From positions 1-25,348 of the forward strand of contig JADNRX010000722.1 in NCBI GenBank assembly GCA_015501595.1: DNA of 25,348 nucleotides. The letters run 5' to 3'. The notes beneath the pieces were generated by a model. It was not told the DNA's origin, searched no databases, and was given only the letters and a program-made list of their open reading frames with translations. The stretch is from Hymenopellis radicata. Lineage: Eukaryota > Basidiomycota > Agaricomycetes > Agaricales > Physalacriaceae. Below, one piece after another: positions 9,526-19,656 of the stretch. Numbering within the stretch: the first letter of the stretch is position 1; the number at the start of each line of letters is the position of its first letter. Made by a program: the position numbers and the translations under genes.

Positions 9526-10972
9526 ATGTATTCGCGCGCGCTGAAGCAATCAGTGCGCTGCTACAGACGCGCACCTGCCCCCTCCTCAGCAGAAATCACC
9601 CAACTCTTAGAAAGATACAACGCGGGCTCCCCTCCTAGACCTCTCAATCTATCTCAGCTACTCTCTTACGGTCGTCCATTGACGGCAGAATCTCTTCTGA
9701 ATTCAGCCACCTTTGCACTTTCTGAGATACCTCGTCGTCTTGCAGTCCGTGTTCGCTCTCTAGAGGCTCTACCTTTCATCGTCGGCACCAATCCCTTCAT
9801 TTCCAACACCCTAAACGCGTACCGCGAGAGCTTTCAATTCCTCGCGACCTACAAACCCCCGCAAACCCTCGAAGAAAATGCAGTATTTGCTGAGGAACTC
9901 GCAAGCCTAGTAGAGAGTCATGCCAACGACATTCCTACCATGGCTAAAGGGTTCGTTGACGTTAGTCTCTCTTTGCGCCGTTCCTGTCATTGATAATTCT
10001 ATCTTAAGATTCCAAGAGTCATCGCGTTATCTCTCTCCGACTCAGATCAGCGACTTTTTGGACGGTGCAATCCGCAACCGCATCTCTGTTCGTTTAATCG
10101 GAGAGCAACACATCGCCCTATCCCATGCCTTGAACACCCCGGAGCCAACGGCGTAGGCATCGTGGACAAGACATGCTCGCCCAGTACAATGATAAACATG
10201 TGTGGATCCTTTGTCAAAGAACTCTGTCAAGCAACCCTCGGCTCCAGCCCTATGATAGTCGTCAACGGCGACGTTGATGCTACGTTTCCGTACGTCCTTG
10301 AAATGTTTTATCAAAGCCTACTGACTTTCTTCATCTAGTTATGTCCCCGTGCATCTCGAATATATTCTCACTGAGATTCTCAAGAACTCTTTTCGCGCGA
10401 CAGTAGAGCACCACACAGGCAAGAAACTGCCTCCGATTATTATCACAATATCTCCTCCCCCTTCGTCACCTCGTTCTGCTTCCACATTCCTTTCTATTCG
10501 CGTCAGAGACCAAGGTGGCGGCATCTCGCCATCCAATATGATGCGTATCTTCTCATATGCTTTCACCACTGCCGGTCGAGGCGCAGAAGAGGATGACAGT
10601 GGCGGCGGGCCTTACGCCGCTCAGTATGTCGGCGGAAGTGCTGCGATTGGAGACGGTGGCTCTGGACAAGGCAATCTTTTTGGAGAAATTACTGGAAAGG
10701 GCTTACAGACAGGCATTGGCACACTGTCAGGACTAGGCTACGGATTACCCATGAGCAAGCTATACGCCAAGTTGGTTGACATCATCTTCTCCGATGTCAT
10801 TTTCCTGACCTGCATTCTCAGATATTTTGGTGGCACGCTTGAGCTTAAGTCATTGGAGGGTTGGGGTACGTACTCTGCACTTCCTCATTCAACAGAAGGC
10901 TCATAATTAATAGGTAGCGATGTTTACATTAAACTTCGGTGTCTCGGCGAAGCTGTTGATTCCGCAATTTAA
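9526..10972 (+). CDS. mitochondrial branched-chain 2-oxoacid / pyruvate dehydrogenase kinase
   Basis: Phosphorylates and switches off the E1 subunit of a mitochondrial 2-oxoacid dehydrogenase complex. Exons 9526-9950, 10009-10289, 10339-10770, 10822-10865, 10914-10972, about 413 aa. The N terminus MYSRALKQSVRCYRRAP is basic and looks like a matrix-targeting sequence. The BCDHK four-helix domain follows (LNLSQLLSYGRPLTAESLL, ISDFLDGAIRNRISVRLIGE). A GHKL ATP-binding domain comes next, with N-box EILKNSFRATVEHH, DQGGGI, and GLGYGLPMSKLYA. The C terminus is short and lacks the extended PDK tail, so I favour a BCKDK or PKP2-like kinase over a classical PDK. One base is missing near 10130, where the frame jumps to GANGVGIVDKTCSP. 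Intron 1 uses GG|GTTCGT; the better-looking GTTAGT nearby would break the frame. Its stop is only about 20 bp from that of the convergent kinase gene. Confidence 0.9.
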
Positions 10973-10991
10973 TTATTGCTGACTAGAACGC

Positions 10992-12360
10992 TCATTCGGT
11001 GTGTGGCGCAATATTTAAAAGGTTCTCTACAAGGCGCCCAAGACTCGACCCCTCTGCTGTTTGGTGGACATACGACTTTTTCTCCACCTGTATGAGTTCA
11101 GGAGGGACAAGTATATCCCCAGCGAAGCACCCATGATTGAGCGCTTCTGTTGCCGGCAGACGCGACGACGGGGGGTATTTGAGCAGCGCGTAAATCAGAT
11201 CAAGTTCTGTGTCATCGTTCAAATTGGGCAAAGAGGCGTCCAACGGCACAGCTGGAACAACATTGAACTCGACCCGAGACGCGTCGGGCAGTTGGTCGAA
11301 GTCCTATGAGGTTGTTAGATCGTCAATCAGGCCTGATACTTCAATTAGCTTACAGGCCAGGTCTGAGAGGTTGGTGTACCCATGAGCTTGAAGATGCTCC
11401 AGATAAGCGCGATTTCACCGCGACTGCCGTCAAATAGGGTTTTGCGAACAACGGGAGGGTTCAACTCTGGTGGGTACTCGTAGTCGTCATCGTCATCCTC
11501 TTCTGGAACAAGCGGAGTGAAAAAGTCTGCTATTAGGCAGCCCAGACTCCAGATGTCGACAGCGAATGGATCATATGATCGCGTTCCAAAGAGCAGCTCA
11601 GGCGCACGGTACGGTCTAACAACTCTTGTTAGCTCCGTCACGACAAGGTAAGGTAAAGCTCATACCCAGTAGACACCTCAAAGTACATCCTATCCTTCTC
11701 TTCGTGCCATATATCGTGTGGATCGTGTTTGGGATCATGAGATACACCAAAATCGATCAGCTTTACGCAGCCTGTGGTGGTCAGGAGGACATTAGATGGC
11801 TTTAGGTCACGATGTGCGATACGCTGTGGTTCTGCATGCAAGTACGCGACGCCTAGGATGATCTGGTAGATGATGGATCGCGACACGGATCGGAAAGATG
11901 CGGCTTCAGAAGGAGTGAAAGACGGCTGGTTGAGGAGGCTCTCGAGATTCATGGGCACATAGGGCACATGGATTTGGAGAGTATGCGAGGCTTCGTCCTG
12001 GTGTGAGGCCAACAGTTGTATAATCTGATGACACTGTCAATATATCATCGCCCTACATCAGCGCTAAGAGATCTCACATTTGGATGAGAGAGCGCTCGCA
12101 GGATGCGACACTCCTTTTTGATATCGTGAGGCTCCTTTGCGAATTTTTTATTCGTGGTGGATGTTTTTATGATTATTTTTTGGTCTGCAACGAGGGATAC
12201 TGTCGACGCGATGCCATAGGCTATGATTTCAGCCTGGCTAGAGAAAAATACTCAATAAATGTCAAAGTAAAATGGAATATTTACTACACCCATCCGATTC
12301 GTCGCCATCATCAAAGTCGAACGAGGACGCAGACGAGCTCCTCGACAAGGAAAAGGACAT
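10992..12360 (-). CDS. CMGC-type serine/threonine kinase, CAK/Csk1-like
   Basis: Five exons (12360-12290, 12237-12078, 12024-11666, 11615-11354, 11303-10992) give an uninterrupted 387-aa kinase. A Ser-rich N-terminal tail precedes [13 protein letters not shown], which replaces the usual GxGxxG loop. The ATP lysine is in KIIIKTS, the glutamate helix in [13 protein letters not shown], the catalytic loop is [12 protein letters not shown], and the metal site is DFGVSHD. Subdomain VIII is [11 protein letters not shown], with DIWSLGC. An acidic insert [10 protein letters not shown] follows, and the CMGC C-lobe ends with the [13 protein letters not shown] signature. The activation segment has no MAPK TxY. 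The degenerate glycine loop and CDK-like C-lobe suggest a CDK-activating kinase of the Csk1/Cak1 kind; this is family-level inference. It is head to head with the ankyrin gene (116 bp apart). Confidence 0.88.
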
Positions 12361-12476
12361 GGGGAGAGGAAAAGAGTTGCCGGATCGGGCAAATCGATTT
12401 TGGCTTTACCCTTCACCTCAGTTACCGTTCCTGTCCTTGTTCTCGCCGGCCTGCTCTAGTCTTGACATATTTATCT
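12361..12476. promoter_or_regulatory. shared 116-bp divergent promoter, kinase / ankyrin protein
   Basis: Only 116 bp separate the two divergent start codons. The segment has a T/C-rich stretch toward the ankyrin gene and an AT-rich CATATTTATCTATGG around its start. A truly shared promoter is inferred from the spacing. Confidence 0.5.
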
Positions 12477-13249
12477 ATGGACGACTCCGAGGCAGGTGCT
12501 AGCAACAGTTAGTCGGCCGAGCGCCCTCCAATTCCGGCGCAGTCAGCTCAGGGATTCCTTTGCAGATGAACGCCTCTTGGCGGCGGCAAGAACAGACAAC
12601 CAGGACATGCTGCTCGAAATCTTCGACGCAGGCAGTTTCAATATCAACTTTCAAGATGGTCTCGGCAACACAGGTGCGCTGACCGGTGTCCTCACTCTGG
12701 ACGTACCACTAATCATTGTCGAAACCCTAGCACTACACATCGCGTGAGGCGCCACCTCTGTCCCTAACTCTTCGAGGCTCATTCGCTAGTTCAGTGTGTC
12801 GCATGGATCTACAGATGTTCTGGAACATATACTATCGCATGAAGAATGCGACGTCGATCCTATAAACCGCATCGAGAAGGCAACGCCACTGCATCTCGCT
12901 GTCCAGATTGAGGATCCAGAATTGAGATTACACGTCGTAGACAGTCTGCTAGAGGCAGGTGCCGACACTAGGTACGCTCAAGCCCTACCCTCATTCAAAT
13001 CGCAGGCCAACTTTGTGTAGAATCAAGGACAAGAATGGGGAGACAGCGCAGGATCTGGTGCCGCCAAATGATTTAGAGGTCCTGACGCTCTTCCGGAAAG
13101 CCCAGGCTCAACAAAGCGTCTCTATGGACGATGTCGCGAACGGTATGCGTGTTTTGCTCAATGCCCAGAAAGATCATTAATCCTCTTCATAAGATGATGA
13201 TGACGACGAAGGCGGCTCTGGCTCTGGCTCAGGATCTGATGACGACTAG
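12477..13249 (+). CDS. YAR1: YAR1-like ankyrin-repeat protein
   Basis: YAR1 is an ankyrin protein that chaperones ribosomal protein Rps3. Six exons (12477-12507, 12566-12673, 12731-12743, 12795-12971, 13021-13142, 13194-13249) give a clean 168-aa frame. It begins MDDSEAG, then ERLLAAARTDNQDMLLEIF. The first ankyrin loop GNTALHIAVSHGSTDVLEHI is assembled across three exons, the middle one only 13 nt long. The second repeat is ATPLHLAVQIEDPELRLHVV, then DKNGETAQDLV. The tail is acidic with Gly/Ser (DDDDEGGSGSGSGSDDD), as expected for YAR1. The last intron is taken as 13143-13193 because that splice restores the acidic tail; using the earlier AG at 13167-13168 does not. Confidence 0.88.
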
Positions 13250-13261
13250 AGGGCTATATTG

Positions 13262-13705
13262 TTATGGCCGCGTTCGCTTTCTCTCACAGACGGATATAAA
13301 GGGATGGATATTGTATAACGTTGGTGTAATGTTGCTTCGGAGAAATGGAACATTAGGAAACACAACCTTGTCCTTGTGTTCAGAATCACACCGTAACCGG
13401 TTCCTTAAGAGTTCAAGGACTTGGGAAGCTGAAAGAGGTTCGACGCGATTAAAGAGTAGATCGTGAGCCATCGATGAACAAGTTCGATTATGCAACTTCG
13501 AGTCTGGACTCTGAAGTTTGAACGTAACCTCAGGCGTCATGCCAATTGGCCAATTCTCACGTGCTGAGCCGTAGCGCTGACTGATCCGGGATGTCGTGGC
13601 ATCGTGTAGCCAATTCAGGAAATTCTCGCGCTTCCCGTACATTCGACGATGACGAGCGCAACATGGCTTGCAAATGTTCTCCTTATAAAGTATCGTTCTT
13701 CTCAT
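13262..13705 (-). CDS. hypothetical protein, 147 aa, unrecognised
   Basis: A single-exon ORF starts at an ATG and ends 13 bp from the stop of the convergent ankyrin gene. It has a basic, Cys-containing start ([19 protein letters not shown]), then [18 protein letters not shown] and a Leu-rich stretch [14 protein letters not shown]. No signal peptide or membrane segment is seen. It shares no motif with families I know. Amino-acid composition is balanced, which favours real coding, but the lack of introns in an intron-rich region and its position in the upstream region of pirin count against it. Confidence 0.35.
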   Translation of the reverse strand: MRRTILYKENICKPCCARHRRMYGKRENFLNWLHDATTSRISQRYGSARENWPIGMTPEVTFKLQSPDSKLHNRTCSSMAHDLLFNRVEPLSASQVLELLRNRLRCDSEHKDKVVFPNVPFLRSNITPTLYNIHPFISVCERKRTRP

Positions 13706-13721
13706 CTCACTGGTCCCTGTC

Positions 13722-13729
13722 TATATAAG
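13722..13729 (+). promoter_or_regulatory. TATA box, probably for the pirin gene
   Basis: TATATAAG lies about 120 bp upstream of the pirin ATG on the same strand, a usual distance once a short 5' UTR is allowed for. Confidence 0.5.
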
Positions 13730-13850
13730 CCTCGCGATTCACTGGAACTCCCCACTTACCAATCTGTCTCACTATCTGAGTCTCCGCTTTGCACAGACTA
13801 CCATCCGGCAACAGCTGGTTAAATCGTTTTCGACTACGTCTACCTCTGAA

Positions 13851-14733
13851 ATGGCCAACAAAGTTGTTCTTCGTCCCACCCAAGAGCGCGGTCATGCCGA
13901 CCACGGATGGCTGAAGACTTTCCACACTTTCTCGTTTGCGTCGTACGTTCCCAGAGTTCTATCATCCGCCTCCCTTGGATTGACTCGGTGGTCCACAGAT
14001 TTCAAGATTGGCAACACGAAAAGTTTGGCAGCCTTCGCGTCATCAACGAAGATCGCGTCGCGCCCAAGACTGGTTTCGGAACACACCCACATCGCGAATT
14101 CGAGATCTTTTCGTATATCGTCAACGGCGAGCTCGAGCAGTACGTTTGTCTCATTCTCTCGTATCCCGTCCCTTGTATCTACCCACCGACTCTAGTAAAG
14201 ACTCGATGGGCAACGTCGAGATTCTTAAACGGGGAGATCTTCAGATGACATCTGCCGGTACAGGCATCGCTCACTCTGAAAAGGCCCATGGCGGCAAGGA
14301 GGTGCATTTCCTGCAGATCTGGGCGCTCCCTTCTGCATCGCGCCTGCCGCCCAAATACTTTACGCGACACTTTTCCGACCAAGAGAAGACAGACACGTTT
14401 GTGCGGATCGTTGCGCCCGCTACTGCTGACGGTGTAACGGACGAGCGAGCTGCGTCGGGTCCTGCACCGGTGCACAGTCCTGTGACAGTGTATGCCACAC
14501 TTCTTTCGGCGGGGAAGAGTCTGGCTCAGGAGATGAAGGGAACGAAAGGGTATGCGCATGTCGTGATGACAAGCGGCTACAATGAATCTGCCTCGCAAGG
14601 AGCGACAGTCAAGGTCGATGGCCAGACACTGAGGGAGGGCGACGGGGCCTATATCCACGTTGAGGCGGGCAAGGTTGACGTGGAGAATACAGGCGACAGG
14701 ACGGCGGAAGTTATTTTGTTTGACCTTGAGTAG
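13851..14733 (+). CDS. pirin family protein (bicupin)
   Basis: Pirins are iron-binding cupin proteins; some members act as quercetin dioxygenases or nuclear cofactors. Three exons (13851-13942, 13999-14139, 14196-14733) give an intact 256-aa protein, close to the family size. It has the pirin start [18 protein letters not shown], then [19 protein letters not shown]. The metal ligands are present: [13 protein letters not shown] with two histidines, and TGIAHSE with His and Glu. HFLQIWALP and the second cupin domain follow ([17 protein letters not shown]). The C terminus is VILFDLE. A TATA box lies upstream. It converges with the next gene; about 290 bp of 3' sequence between them hold nothing else I can see. 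Confidence 0.95.
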
Positions 14734-15026
14734 TTAATGTATCAGTAGCCAGGGTACTACATGTATCTTTATTTAAATGGATCCATCTTCACCAACATCG
14801 GCCGCGAGCGGGATATTTGGGCCATACCCTCCATAAGTTAGCGCAGATTAGAGCCTTAATCAACTCTGTTCCAATCCGGAACTTCTTAGCGTTTCCAATA
14901 GCGACAAACTCCTTCATGGAGGCCAGGTTCTAGGCTCTCTCACTTCCATAAAGCTCTTTCACGATGTTAGCCAATACGTAGTATACATTGGTTGGGACTA
15001 TGAGACATGACTGGAAGGTACAGCAA

Positions 15027-15873
15027 TCACTCCAGCTCTTGCGTGAGGTTAACGAATACAGCATAGCCACCGTCCGTGATGGGTTTGAGTTTATCGAGCT
15101 CAACTGCAAAAAGCTCCGACTGGGTAAACTTGGTGTGATGCTAAGCACGGGGATGTTAATGCGAGTACACAGCCTGAAAACACACGTCGCAACTCACCTC
15201 CCGGTCCACCCAACCGAGATAGTACCAGTGCCTCTTATCGTCGTTGAGAGCGGTACCCCAATATCCGCCTACGAATCCGCCATCTGGGGCGTCGTAGCAG
15301 TCAGCGAATGTCTGATGCAAGGACTTGGCATCCTCTTCGGATGGGTGTGAGGTCGTAACATGCAAGCATGCCTGGATGTATCGATGAATCGAACACCTCA
15401 GAATCTACTGATCGTCCGAACACTCACAAATTCGGACAAGGGAGCAGTCAAGCCAGGGCGCGGTAGGTCCGCATTGGCAAATGGCACTAGCCACGACTGG
15501 GGTGCTTTGTTGACATCGAGCGCGTTCACAGACTCGCGAAAGCCGTCAACGTTGAAGTTCGCAGGGTCAGCATGTTTGGGCCATTCTGCGAATGGTTTAG
15601 TTCGACATCGGTGAAACGAATGAGAAAGCCCGTACGAATGATCCAGCACACGCGGTCGCTCGCTCCCGTGTCAAAGCCATAATATTGCTCCTTCGCGCCC
15701 CCCACGTTTCTAGCAATCTTCCGAAGACGAGAAAAGGCCGCCGATTCAAGGCTGAAACCTGGCTCGACCGTGAGATTGAGCAGTTGGGAAACTATGGCAG
15801 TCATTGGTTTAGATGAAAAGCGTCGAGGGCGAATGCTCCTGAGAGATGAACGAGATATGACAGAATGAAACAT
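15027..15873 (-). CDS. mitochondrial ABM-like (dimeric alpha/beta barrel) two-domain protein
   Basis: Four exons (15873-15636, 15585-15428, 15371-15198, 15140-15027) give a clean 227-aa frame. The first 24 residues are rich in Arg and Ser with no acidic residues and precede MTAIVSQLL, so they look like a mitochondrial presequence; a shorter form could start at that internal Met. The body resembles fungal antibiotic-biosynthesis-monooxygenase-like proteins: an N-terminal half with VCWIIQWPKHADP, and a second half with HVTTSHPSEEDAKSLHQTFADCYDAPDGGFVGGYW and HWYYLGWVDREHHTKF. Those second-half features (a strand, a helix, then YLGW) are typical of the ferredoxin-like barrel. No substrate can be inferred. 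The family assignment rests on this pattern and not on a diagnostic catalytic motif. Confidence 0.72.
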
Positions 15874-16000
15874 GATCGTTCTCGCGACGCGACTTTTTTA
15901 TAACTGTTCGAGCTCGGGCGGTCTTGGGCGGCATTCAGTTAGACGTCTATCAACGTGCTTACAAGCGTGTCGTAAGCACGGGCGCGAGTGAATAGCCAAG

Positions 16001-16330
16001 CTAGGGGGCCTTGCGTAACTTGCGCACTATCATTACTCCAACGATAATAGACGCTGAGACTCCCAAAAATATGGCATAATCCAGCGGCACCGGGCGGTGG
16101 TTGCGTCGGGACCTTTTCGTGCGTTTATGCCCCTTCCGTTCCTTTCCAGAGCTTTTACCGTCGCCCTCTTTTGAATCCTGCAGTCGTCGCTCGGCGGCCT
16201 GCCCAATCATACATGAATCATTTAGCTCTAAAACAAAGGCCAAATCATTCACTTACATTTGCCAGCAGTGCACGTCGTGCCTCTGGACTTAGAGGGGTTT
16301 AGGGCCAAAAAGGCTCCAGATTGTGGACAT
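16001..16330 (-). CDS. small tail-anchored basic protein, unrecognised (one frameshift)
   Basis: Two exons, 16330-16257 and 16198-16001, about 90 aa. The N terminus MSTIWSLFGPKP is followed after one apparent missing base (near 16298) by SPEARRALLAN, then AAERRLQDSKEGDG. A strongly basic stretch follows (KERKGHKRTKRSRRNHRP), then one hydrophobic helix (AIFLGVSASIIVGVMIV) and the tail RKLRKAP. The layout, a single C-terminal membrane segment with a few basic residues after it, fits a tail-anchored protein of ER or mitochondrial outer membrane. I do not know a named family. Its start lies 37 bp from copy A of the 250-bp repeat. Confidence 0.6.
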
Positions 16331-16366
16331 CAGTGGTGGTGATGGTGACTCTGAGAGGCAGATCAA

Positions 16367-16628
16367 GGCTCGCGCGTTCACGTGCGTTTGTGGTGATGTT
16401 GTTGTAGGTGGTGGTGATGCCGCCCTGCTTTCTTCATGCCTTTCGCGCATCGTTCTCTGGAATAGCGAAGATGGGCATATGGATAATGAAAACGTCCATG
16501 TTGAAACGATGATCCAACAACCCAATCTCACACCTCGGATTTTTCAGGTTCCGAGACTAACGTCGGATGATTCGGCCATCGGGGTCGCCGGCTGGGACGA
16601 TTCCTTCCCCTCCCTTACTACTACACTC
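16367..16628 (+). repeat. dispersed direct repeat, copy A
   Basis: This segment matches 19657-19902 in the same orientation over its full length, with GCTCGCGCG...TTCACGTGCG at one end, GCCGCCCTGCTTTCT and CGTCCATGTTGAAACGA in the middle, and GTCGCCGGCTGGGAC...CTCCCTT at the other. Identity is high in blocks and is broken by indels; copy A has an extra 12 bp near 16480 and about 30 bp near 16530. It lies just upstream of the tail-anchored gene. No terminal inverted repeats or coding potential in common frames are evident. Confidence 0.85.
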
Positions 16629-16760
16629 AAAACGTGCTTGACTTGCATGGTTCTAGGCTTGTTCTAGGCTTACAAAGTTGAACTTACAGAGACTCTACAA
16701 GTTGCAGTCCACAATCCGTTGAGATTAACATCAATCATACGTTCAGGATCCAATGCATCC

Positions 16761-19506
16761 TCAAAACATTCCACCGCGATTGGGAACAGCAACAGGGGGC
16801 GGCCTATGGCTTACCGAACTTCCAGGTCTATTCGTCGACCTAGGTGGCGGCCCAGGACTCGCCTTTGTCGAGCGCGGTGGTCTTTCCCTTTCCTTGACAC
16901 TCCCAGCCGTCCCCGGCCTCAGAGGAGACGCACTAGGCGGCGGGGTCCTCGTTCGTCGGGGAGTAGGCGAAGCCAGGGCTACGCGTGTCGCTGGTGCAGA
17001 CATGGGTGGGTTGAAAGAGCTATTAGTTGGTGTACGGGCGCGAAGCAGAGGCGGGACAGGCGGAGGGGCTTCCGAGGAGGGAGTGGGTGAATAAACGGAG
17101 GCGGATGACAATGCTGCGGAAGGAAGGGCAGATTGAGTTACCGTCGCGTTCGACGAGGGGGAGGCGGAACTTGGTGTTGGCGAACGGCCCCTGTACGAGG
17201 TCATCGTAGGAGATGATAATTTGGTAGCCAACTTGGGCGGTCTGGGTTTGAGTTGTATGTCGGTCATGGTCAGGCGAGCAGGAGCTAATCGCGGCTCGGG
17301 ATGCTTCATTCCTTCGACGAGGACATCATCGAGAAGAAAACGGAAGTCAAGGCCAAAATCCTCGAGTAACTATGCAGGTTGTAAGCAAATGTCAGTGGGG
17401 TGTTCGTAGAAACTAACCTTGCGGCTCTGCGAATATGTAATCTTCATCGCCTCCTCGATAACCTTTTCATCTACATCAGAACTATAGACTTGCTTGCGGA
17501 ATGTGTCTGCATAGTTCTCCATTTGGAGTTTCGCCCACTCAATAAAGGCTACAACCTAAATCAGCCTCACATCAAGATTGCGGTAAATCAACGTACTACT
17601 AGCAGCTTCATTCTCCTTGAAGCTGGCCAAGAACCAATCTGCCGTGTGCTTAATCGCAGTGAAAGTGACAATTGCTAAATCTCCAATATATGCGCCAATG
17701 TGACCTTCAAATCTGATTTTGCGGACCAGATTCTTGATGACTTGAGAGCGCATCTTGAGGAAAGTCGTCTTCGCAGCAGGCGCCGCGCCCAAACGTAACA
17801 AAAGTCCGATGAGCATCGTCACCGAGGACTTCTTATTGGATGTCATGGAAAGCGATGACAGTAGAGCAGCGGTTAGCTGCGCCTTCAGTGCGGGAAGTTT
17901 GGTGCTCAGCGGCGGAATCGCTGCCAGCTTTGAGTCACCTGGAGACAGTTGAGACCATTGGAAGAACAAAATGGCGGTGGTCTTACCTTCTTCCAGAAGC
18001 TTGGTGGCTTTGTCCCATTCCCGTAGTGATATCGCTACCGTTAATTCGTCTGCCCATTCGCTGGCCCACCGTGCATCGCGTTCCGATTTCTCTTTCGCGC
18101 TGGTACCTGGAATTTCGCCCGCCTTCTTAGCCAGGTCTATCATCCACTCAGCATTGTATGTTGACATGCGCTGTGAAAGTTTTGAGACGCGTATTTCCCT
18201 GCAATAATCAGAATCGCTTACGTCCATGGCGGTCGCGGCACCGCCTTGCCACATACTCTTTCTCCGTTCATGTTCGCCTTCTCGTTCTTTTCGCTTCTTG
18301 GCAGCGAGTTCCTCGGCGACGTGTCGAAGTTGGCTAAGGAGAGACTTCTTATCTGAGGGTGTCTCTGTGCGGTATACATGCGTTTCTTTCCCATGTCTGA
18401 TCTTGAATACGTTCGTCATGCCTTCAAAAAATGGTTAATGTATCTGAAGAAGACAAGAAATACATAGCTCACTGGGGAATCCTTGGTGTCCAGAACAAGC
18501 ATCTCGCTCAACGGCCAGCATCTGTCAGCAACCAGCTTGCCTTCGGTCGTGCTCCCACTTCGACTTGCACTTGCTTCACCATTTCTCCGTCTCCGCTTTG
18601 CAACAAGGACGGCATCGTCAAGGACAACAAATTTGACCCTTCCCATGACCTTATAGGTCGCTGCGTTAAGTGACAGGACACCGTCCACTTCTCCCACAAC
18701 GTGTCTACCTGGAGTAATGGGGGCAAACTTGGCTGAACCTTCGATCTGCGCATGGAGGGTTTGCATTTGATTGTAATACATAACGCGGAGGTCGGCGACA
18801 GAGGAACGGCGGTACGCAGAGATGTTGGCGGACGATGCGGAGGTGGGGTCTGGAATGTGCAGCAAGGAGGGCATGGATTTGTATTCAGAAAGGGATTCTT
18901 TGAGTTCCAGCATTTCGTTCTCGAGCGTAGATATTTCCTTGGAGATGAGGACGAATTCGGCGTAGCTAATTGACTGTAAATATAAAGATAAAAAGAGAAG
19001 AAATGTACGCACTTTTTGAACACGTTCTTCTGCAAATCCGTAGCTGTATCCTCTTTGGCACCGCGCAACGAGGACTGCAATGACTTGACTTCCGCTTCTG
19101 TCGAGTTGGCCATCTTCATTCTCAGGTCTGCGGTCGTAATTAGAGTTTAAAGATTACTTATTCGATGCCACGTACAAGCATCTGGATCAAAATCATCCTT
19201 GTCCAACAACTTCTTGTCGTCCTCCGTCGTCACTGCCGGATCCTCCCTCCTGGATCGCTCGTCGTAGACAGCCTCCTCCTCCTGGACACCGCCCAGCGCC
19301 ATGGTAGGCATTGGCGGCATCGGAGGCACGTCCACAGGTCCAGAAATGTCCGCATATCGCATCGACATGCGTTTCTTGATCCTGTCATCTACGCGCGATT
19401 TTCTCGTATCATTGCGGAGGCTGGGTCCTTTGGCAAGCTTGGTGCCCGCGCGCTGCACCTTCCGCGCCGGCGGAGCCTGTGAGCGCCGTGTGCGTAGTGA
19501 CTGCAT
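16761..19506 (-). CDS. EXO84: exocyst complex subunit Exo84
   Basis: Exo84 is part of the exocyst, which tethers secretory vesicles at the plasma membrane. Eight exons: 19506-19176, 19127-19013, 18965-18473, 18421-18222, 18170-17987, 17938-17597, 17548-17418, 17369-16761; about 801 aa. The N-terminal basic region is followed by a Vps51/Exo84-type coiled coil (NYAEFVLISKEISTLENEML), then a PH domain (VDGVLSLNAATYKVMGRVKF, VFKIRHGKETHVYRTE). The helical C-terminal domain contains EWADELTVAISLREWDKATK and LLEDFGLDFRFLLDDVLVEG. The last 160 residues are Pro/Ser-rich and disordered. One base appears missing at the exon 3/4 join (about 18472), inside the PH domain. Two introns (18221-18171 and 17986-17939) have lengths divisible by three and no stop, so retention would add residues. 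The start is the ATG at 19506; an in-frame TTG precedes it. Confidence 0.92.
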
Positions 19507-19656
19507 GGGCAATGATCAAGCAATGATCGTGGCAGGAAGGGACTCCAAATCGGGAAGTGCTACGGCCACGACCGCGCCGTCCGATAACCTTGAACGTAAA
19601 TCCAGATGTATGAACAGATATGAATTTTGTTATCTAGTGAGGTCTATGTAGGGCTA

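Noticed and set aside
17556..18419. Single long ORF for the EXO84 C-terminal domain
   Set aside because: It reads through two in-frame introns with good splice signals; removing them restores the family sequence.
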